Of a stretch of 64,000 bases of DNA, positions 58,578 through 64,000 are shown in pieces. Position numbers and translations under genes: made by a program. The notes below the pieces were generated by a model, which did no database searches, was not told the DNA's origin, and was given only the letters and a program-made list of their open reading frames with translations. The first letter of the stretch is position 1. The number at the start of each line of letters is the position of its first letter. This DNA is from Ailanthus altissimus (Eukaryota; Streptophyta; Magnoliopsida; Sapindales; Simaroubaceae), in NCBI GenBank assembly GCA_946807835.1, contig OX327697.1, forward strand, positions 13,650,001 to 13,714,000, given 5' to 3'.

Positions 58578-61500
58578 ATGTCACAAATTTCAACTATTAT
58601 ATGTTTTGAGGGAAGATGGGAGAGCTGTAACGATGATTTTGAAAGATACATTGGATATCAAAATATGCATATGGTTGTTCTGAAAAATATTAGATATAAA
58701 GCGTTGTTGAGAAGAATTTGTCATCTTTTAGGAGTTAATCAGGTGCATTATAAAGTAACTTTGAAGTTTGAGGTTCCTTCAAGTACCATAAAGTTGAGAC
58801 CCATTCCACTTGAAAATGACGATGATGCAATATTGTGGTTGAGCTTACATAATAATATGGCTACACCGCTTTGTGTAATAGTAGATGCTCGAGGACCTAA
58901 AAGTAATGCAGAAGCATCAATGGAGCAAAAAGAAGGCTATGCTAAGCAATTCTCATCGACAACTCCTGTGTATATTCCAAATTCTCCGAAGGATTATCAT
59001 TATTCTTCTTTGATGCTTAACGAACAACAAGGCTACACATATGACCATGGTCAGATATATGGAGATGTTGGCGTTGATCTTGGCTATGATATTGGTGAAA
59101 ATGATGATCATGGTTACGAGGTTGATGATGATTATAGAAATGATTATGATGGTGATTATAAAGAGAATGAGGATGTAAATGATGATGATGATGAGGATGA
59201 TGATGTAATGAGAAGGGTGATAATGACGATGATAATGATGAGGGTTATGGTAGAGAAGAAAGGGTTAAGGTAGAAAATCCATTTCAGTTTCAGCCTGAAA
59301 TACCACCATTTGACTTGAATGTATCGGAAAAAATTTCTTGTAATGGAATTGGTGATGTATTTGTAGGAAAATTATATAACAGCAAAGATGAAATTCATGA
59401 AGCTATAAGTATAGTTGTACTGAAGGAAAAATGGAGCTTTAGAGTTTACAAATCCACCAAAGATCGTTTCGAGTTGAAATGCGATGATGACAACTGCAAG
59501 TGGAGATTACAGGCAGTGTCGACAGAAGGGCGACATTTTTTTGTTGTTAGGCGAGTAGATACAGAGACCACTTGTATTTTGAGTCAATTAAGGAATGGTC
59601 ACCGGTAAGCCAAGAGTCGAATTATTGCTAAAGCAATAAAAAATAAGTTTACATCAGTCAATAGAAACTATAGACTGAAAGACATTCAAGCAGACATACG
59701 TGAACAATTCAGTGTTCAGATAACCTATACTAATACTTGGCGTGCTAGGGAGCATGCATTAAGATTGATAAGAGGTACTCCTGAGGATTCATTTAGATTG
59801 CTTCCTGTATACAGCTATGTGTTGCAACAAAATAACCCAGGTACGGTTACTCATTTGAAAACTGACGCGAATAATCACTTCAAGTATTTCTTTATGGCGT
59901 TAGGACCCTGCATTAGAGGTTTTAATTCATTAATCCGACCGGTAGTTTTATAAAGAGAATGAGGATGTAAATGATGATGATGAGGAGGATGATGATGTGA
60001 TGATGAGGGTGATAATGATGATGATGATGAGGGTTATGGTAGAGAAGAAAGGGATAAGGTAGAAAATCCATTTCAGTTTCAGCCTGAAATACCACCATTT
60101 GACTTGAATGTATCGGAAAAAATTTCTTGTAATGGGATTGGTGATGTATTTGTAGGAAAATTATATAACAGCAAAGATGAAATTCATGAAGCTATAAGTA
60201 TAGTTGCACTGAAGGGAAAATAGAGCTTTAGAGTTTACAAATCCACTAAAGATCGTTTCGAGTTAAAATGCGATGATGACAACTGCAAGTGGAGATTACA
60301 GGCAGTGTCGACAGAAGAGCGACATTTTTTTGTTGTTAGGCGAGTAGATACAGGGCACACTTGTATTTTGAGTCAATTAAGGAATGGTCACCGGTAAGCC
60401 AAGAGTCGAATTATTGCTAAAGTAATAAAAAATAAGTTTACATCAGTCAAGAGAAACTATAGACCGAAAGACATTCAAGCAGACATACGTGAACAATTCA
60501 GTGTTCAGATAACCTATACTAATGCTTGGCGCACTAGGGAGCATGCATTAAGATTGATAAGAGGTACTCCTGAGGATTCATTTAGATTGCTTTCTATATA
60601 CAGCTATGTGTTGCAACAAAATAACCCAGGTACGGTTACTCATTTGAAAACTGACGCGGATAATCACTTCAAGTATTTCTTTATGGCGTTAGGACCCTGC
60701 ATCAAAGGTTTTAATTCATTAATCCAACCCGTAGTTGCAGTGGACGGAATATTTTTGAAAGGTTTCTATCTTGGTACAATGTATGTGGCCGTTTGTAAAG
60801 ATGGAATCAATCAGATTTATCCATTGGCTTGGGGAATTGCTGACTCAGAAAATGATACTTCTTAGGAGTGGTTTATGATTAAACTGCGAGGAGTTATTGC
60901 AGATCATCAGAATATTATTTTTATATCTAATCGACATGCCAGTATTGAGAGGGCTATACGGGGTGTTTCCTCATATATATCATGGGTTCTGCATATATCA
61001 TTTGAAAGGAAATTTGATGACAAAATAGAAGTTACCATAAGATAAGTCTAAACAATGGGTATACCTATCTACCTACTTCACTGCTGCCAAGGCTTATCGT
61101 GTCCATGATTTTCAATACCAATTAAACAAGATGCAATAAATGAGACCTGACGTGATAAAGTATTTGGAGGAAGATGTTGGTACGATGAGATGGGCACGAT
61201 CATCTGGTACTTTCAAAAGGTATGACCTTATGACTACTAATATCGCTAAGAGCATTAATGCTGTTGCAAAAGAAGCAAGAAAGCTTCCGGTGACTAATTT
61301 GGTGGAGTGGATGCGGGAGCTAACGCAATTATGGTTTTACCATAGATGATTGACATCACAAAATATGACCAATGTCTTGACGAACTGGGCACATCATAAA
61401 GTCATGAAACATAACAATAAGGTAAGTCGAATGACCATTTCTCCTGTTGATGATTTACGATTTATAGTTATGGATGGTGGAGTAAACTGGATTGTAGACA

Positions 61501-61865
61501 TTGGCGAAAGAACATGCAGCTGTCGAAAGTATGATTATCGACAACTGCCTTGTTCCCATGTACTCGCTGCATGCAGATACATCAGATTATCGCACGAGAG
61601 TCTTTGTTCAACTTATTACACATCTGAGACTTTATTCCGTGCCTATAGTGAGCTAATACTTCCGGTTGGTCAAGTGTCAGGTTGGATAGTCCTAGAGTTT
61701 TTGAAAAATATGGACATTCAGCCCCCGATAGCACGTCGTCAGTCAGGCAGACGTTGGATGAATCGAATTCTATCTCAAGGAGAGAAACCAACAATGAATA
61801 TATGTAGTCGTTGTAGACAACATGGACATAACCGACAAACGTGTCGAAACCCTATACCTTTATAA
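58578..61865 (+). pseudogene. Mutator-like transposase (MULE type) with SWIM and CCHC motifs
   Basis: Transposase that would cut and paste the element. The start MSQISTIICFEGRWESCNDD is followed by a 180-residue N-terminal domain, an Asp-rich linker and a frameshift at 59273. Next come LNVSEKISCNGIGDVFVGKL and CDDDNCKWRLQAVS, the MuDR-type zinc/DNA-binding region, then a TAA in NGHR-AKSRII. A 790-bp stretch is duplicated (59157-59947 and 59948-60736). The core follows: VAVDGIFLKGFYLGTMYVAV with catalytic Asp at 60743, KDGINQIYPLAWGIADSEND, a TAG, then FISNRHASIERAIRG, where Asn (60929) replaces the second catalytic Asp. The end holds SWIM CSCRKYDYRQLPCSHVLAAC (about 61517) and the knuckle CSRCRQHGHNRQTC. 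It is not active. Confidence 0.9.
59157..60736 (+). repeat. 790-bp tandem duplication inside the transposase gene
   Basis: The unit begins TATAAAGAGAATGAGGATG (59157 and again 59949) and ends GGTAGTT or CGTAGTT (59947 and 60736). The copies differ at a few percent of positions. Both carry the TAA in the NGHR word; only the second has a TAG in the KGK-SFR word near 60222. The minus-strand homologue at 53-55.7 kb has a single copy. Confidence 0.95.
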
Positions 61866-62035
61866 AGCAGGTGATGTATATTCATTTATAAACATTTACC
61901 TTATTGATATTTAATTATGTATAATATAATGCTAATATTTAAATATTTTTTTATTTCAGACTGATCTAAAAACAATAAGAGAAAGAGCTATACCATGAGG
62001 CTTAATTATGTATGAGAGTCGAGTTTCGTCACTTC

Positions 62036-62222
62036 TGTAATTCACTTATTTTGTAATGCACTTTTTTGTAATTCACTTAATTTGTAATTCACTTATTTTG
62101 TAATGTACTTATTTTGTAGTGCACTTATTTTGTAATTCACTTATTTTGTAATGCACTTATTTTGTAATTCACTTAATTTGTAATTCACTTATTTTATAAT
62201 TTAATTATTTTGTAATGCATTT
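62036..62222. repeat. 16-bp minisatellite
   Basis: About eleven units alternate between TTCACTTATTTTGTAA and TGCACTTATTTTGTAA with minor variants. The minus-strand copy of the element has only about two units at 53078-53105, so the array expanded in this copy. Confidence 0.9.
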
Positions 62223-62349
62223 GTACTGCGTATTATATACTTGTTTATTTTATTTTAATACACTTGTCTTTAATATTAATGTTGATAATTTTCACAAAAA
62301 TTTTAACAGAATCTCCTCTATAATATGGACAATCCCAAACCTGTCATAT

Positions 62350-62510
62350 TGAATAAACACACTTCTATCAAACTGCAAAATTACTTTTGCATACATACAC
62401 CCAAATCAACGCTCACAAATAATTATACACCCAAATCAATGTATATTGATTAAATCACACTTCTATCAAACTGCAAAACACTTTCGCATACATACACCCA
62501 AAACAATTAT
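62350..62510. repeat. 98-bp direct repeat
   Basis: CACTTCTATCAAACTGCAAA followed by GCATACATACACCCAAA occurs at about 62370 and again at about 62470. It lies in the 3' region of the convergent Ulp1-like gene. Confidence 0.8.
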
Positions 62511-62567
62511 GGTATATCAATTATACACCCAAATAAATGCATGTAAATAAATTATAGTACTAAATAT

Positions 62568-63900
62568 CTATGAAACTGTAGTCCACAAATTAACGGCCAT
62601 CTTCTGTTTATAAAAGGTACCAATGTCAGGGAACGAGTCAAATGACTGACCTAACATAAAATATTCAATATACATATAGGCGAAGACCCCACAGTCCCCG
62701 CTCCCGACCTTTTGTTGCGACACATTCTCCCGGATACGAGTCACCGGCCAAGGGAACAAATTTGGGCTTTCTATGCCCCTCAAACTATAAAATCTACACC
62801 TTTGAAGGTACAAAGGCATTGCAACACACAGAGGCTCTATAAATTTCATGATGGACTCGTCTGAATGGCCATTTATGCTAGAATCATAAAGAACGATTGC
62901 AAACTGAGCAAGGTCGAGTTGCGCTACAATCCAATATTCTTGATTGATATTCAGAGGAATATATACCTACAAAAATAATTATGGTATTATTTTTAACTTA
63001 ATGTTGTTACATACACAGTAAAAAATCATTATTATTCTTAAAAAATACCTTATTAACCGATGCCCACGGTTTAGCGCCAAGTAACTCAGTCTTTGTTTCG
63101 AGTGCATAAGCCAACAACATTTGAAGCCAGTCGTTGTTGTCTGGAGGATTGACAGTGAAAGACGTTTTTCACATTTTTCGAATGTACTCCTAAACACAAA
63201 TAAAAGATACTCGTTAAAGTCGATAATAGTTAAAGTCTATAATAGTGTCAATAATATTATATACACAATAAACGGGTAATATAATAACTTACGTAGAAAT
63301 ATACATCTGCAATTGTACAATCCTGTAAGTACATGTAAGAAAATATTCTTTGACGCAAACGCAAACGCAAAACCTTCAAATATTCATTTATATGCTGTAA
63401 AACACACAGAATATGTATAATTTTTGATATTATTAGACAATTTACAAAACAAAAAAAAATTAAAATAAATTCTCATCGAATCGTCAAGCCAATTTTGTAG
63501 TATCTCATTAAACCATGTATTGTTCGAATCGAGTCCGTGCAAATGTACCTGTTGTGTTGGGTCATTATTTTTTATCCAATCCAGAAGCTCAGTATATTGA
63601 CTCTGATCAATAGGATCAGATGCCCGTTTATGTCAATAGTAGGTCCTACTTGCAATTCCATAAGTTTCTTCTTCGTAGGCTGTTTTAACGGATTGGTATA
63701 TGGACTGACTTGGGCTGCTGCCTTCTTGCGAAGGCGCCCATACCTACTTATATTTTCACCAAATGGAGTAGGTATAATTTTTAAGCTTGTAGGACTATCA
63801 GCAACATGAGCAAATGACTGATGCTGAGACTCACTGGTAGGAACAAATGTATGAAAGTCAGCAGCCATGAATCGGCACCCTACAAAACCAAACAATATCA
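62568..63900 (-). pseudogene. Ulp1-like (C48) cysteine protease gene carried by the Mutator-like element
   Basis: A deSUMOylating-type protease fold, read on the minus strand with introns. The last exon (62966-62568) begins VYIPLNINQEYWIVAQLDLA and holds FAIVLYDSS (catalytic Asp) and SQQKVGSGDCGVFAYMYIEY (Gln and catalytic Cys), ending LWTTVS. The usual catalytic His of the xHW word is Tyr here (EYW). Earlier exons are 63189-63049 (NPPDNNDWLQMLLAYALETK; ends AASVNK-like WASVNK then GTATTT) and 63394-63293 (HINEYLKVLRLRLRQRIFSY). The first part (63870-63480) starts MAADFHTFVPTSESQHQSFA. A TGA near 63172 and a frameshift near 63615 suggest decay. Upstream sequence may continue beyond the window. 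Confidence 0.8.
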
Positions 63901-64000
63901 ATTAATGTATTGACTTGTTAAACTTTGTATCCAATATATTTTAGGTTTAAAACGTACTATACTCTGCCCTACATCCTTGAAGATATTGGCTGGTTTAAGC

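Larger units (their letters stand above)
58578..62220 (+). mobile_element. Mutator-like element, plus-strand copy with internal duplication
   Basis: The coding region runs from 58578 to 61865 and is followed by a 16-bp minisatellite. Its transposase gene converges on a Ulp1-like protease gene at 62568-63900 on the other strand, the arrangement known from Ulp1-carrying (Kaonashi-type) Mutator-like elements of plants. Terminal inverted repeats could not be placed; the right end is probably beyond the window. Confidence 0.75.

Overview
This is a 64 kb piece of nuclear DNA from a flowering plant, probably a eudicot. The evidence is the mix of plant-type elements: a Tnt1/Tork-like copia, an Athila/Tat-like gypsy, a CACTA with GCGATGGC subterminal repeats, Mutator-like elements carrying a Ulp1 protease gene, an F-box/FBD gene relic, and plant-type 25S rRNA and acyltransferase fragments. 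The DNA is strongly AT-rich. I see no intact single-copy host gene. It reads as a nested transposon graveyard, so most coding features are pseudogenes.

Region by region. 1-4.2 kb: a noncoding repeat, then a deleted minus-strand Ty3/gypsy with its tRNA-Met primer site and one LTR. 4.2-13.1 kb: a decayed plus-strand gypsy of the same broad family, interrupted by three solo LTRs; two have matching 5-bp flanks (TTAGT and CTTGT), and the third contains a 25S rRNA 3' fragment. 13.1-18.9 kb: LTR-like and unresolved noncoding DNA, a possible organelle-derived island, and a minus-strand fragment with two CCHC knuckles. 18.87-23.91 kb: a complete but mutated minus-strand copia with AAAAT duplications. 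24.3-25.8 kb: an F-box/LRR pseudogene. 28-39.8 kb: a degenerate gag-like element split by an Athila-like element (32551-39257, AGCAT duplications) that has gag and protease but no recognisable reverse transcriptase or integrase. 39.8-48.1 kb: a minus-strand gypsy remnant whose 3' LTR was split by a 5.4 kb CACTA; the CACTA carries three correctly spliced exon fragments of an LPEAT2-type lysophospholipid acyltransferase. 48.2-53.1 kb: LTR-like repeats and a SINE-like cluster. 53.1-63.9 kb: two Mutator-like transposase genes in opposite orientation, with GC-rich direct repeats and a hairpin between them, a 790-bp internal tandem duplication, a 16-bp minisatellite and a convergent Ulp1-like protease gene.

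The genes do not form a pathway. What links them is the history of insertion: gypsy elements are oldest, later retrotransposons and the CACTA landed inside them, and several elements have picked up host sequence (rRNA, acyltransferase, Ulp1 protease).
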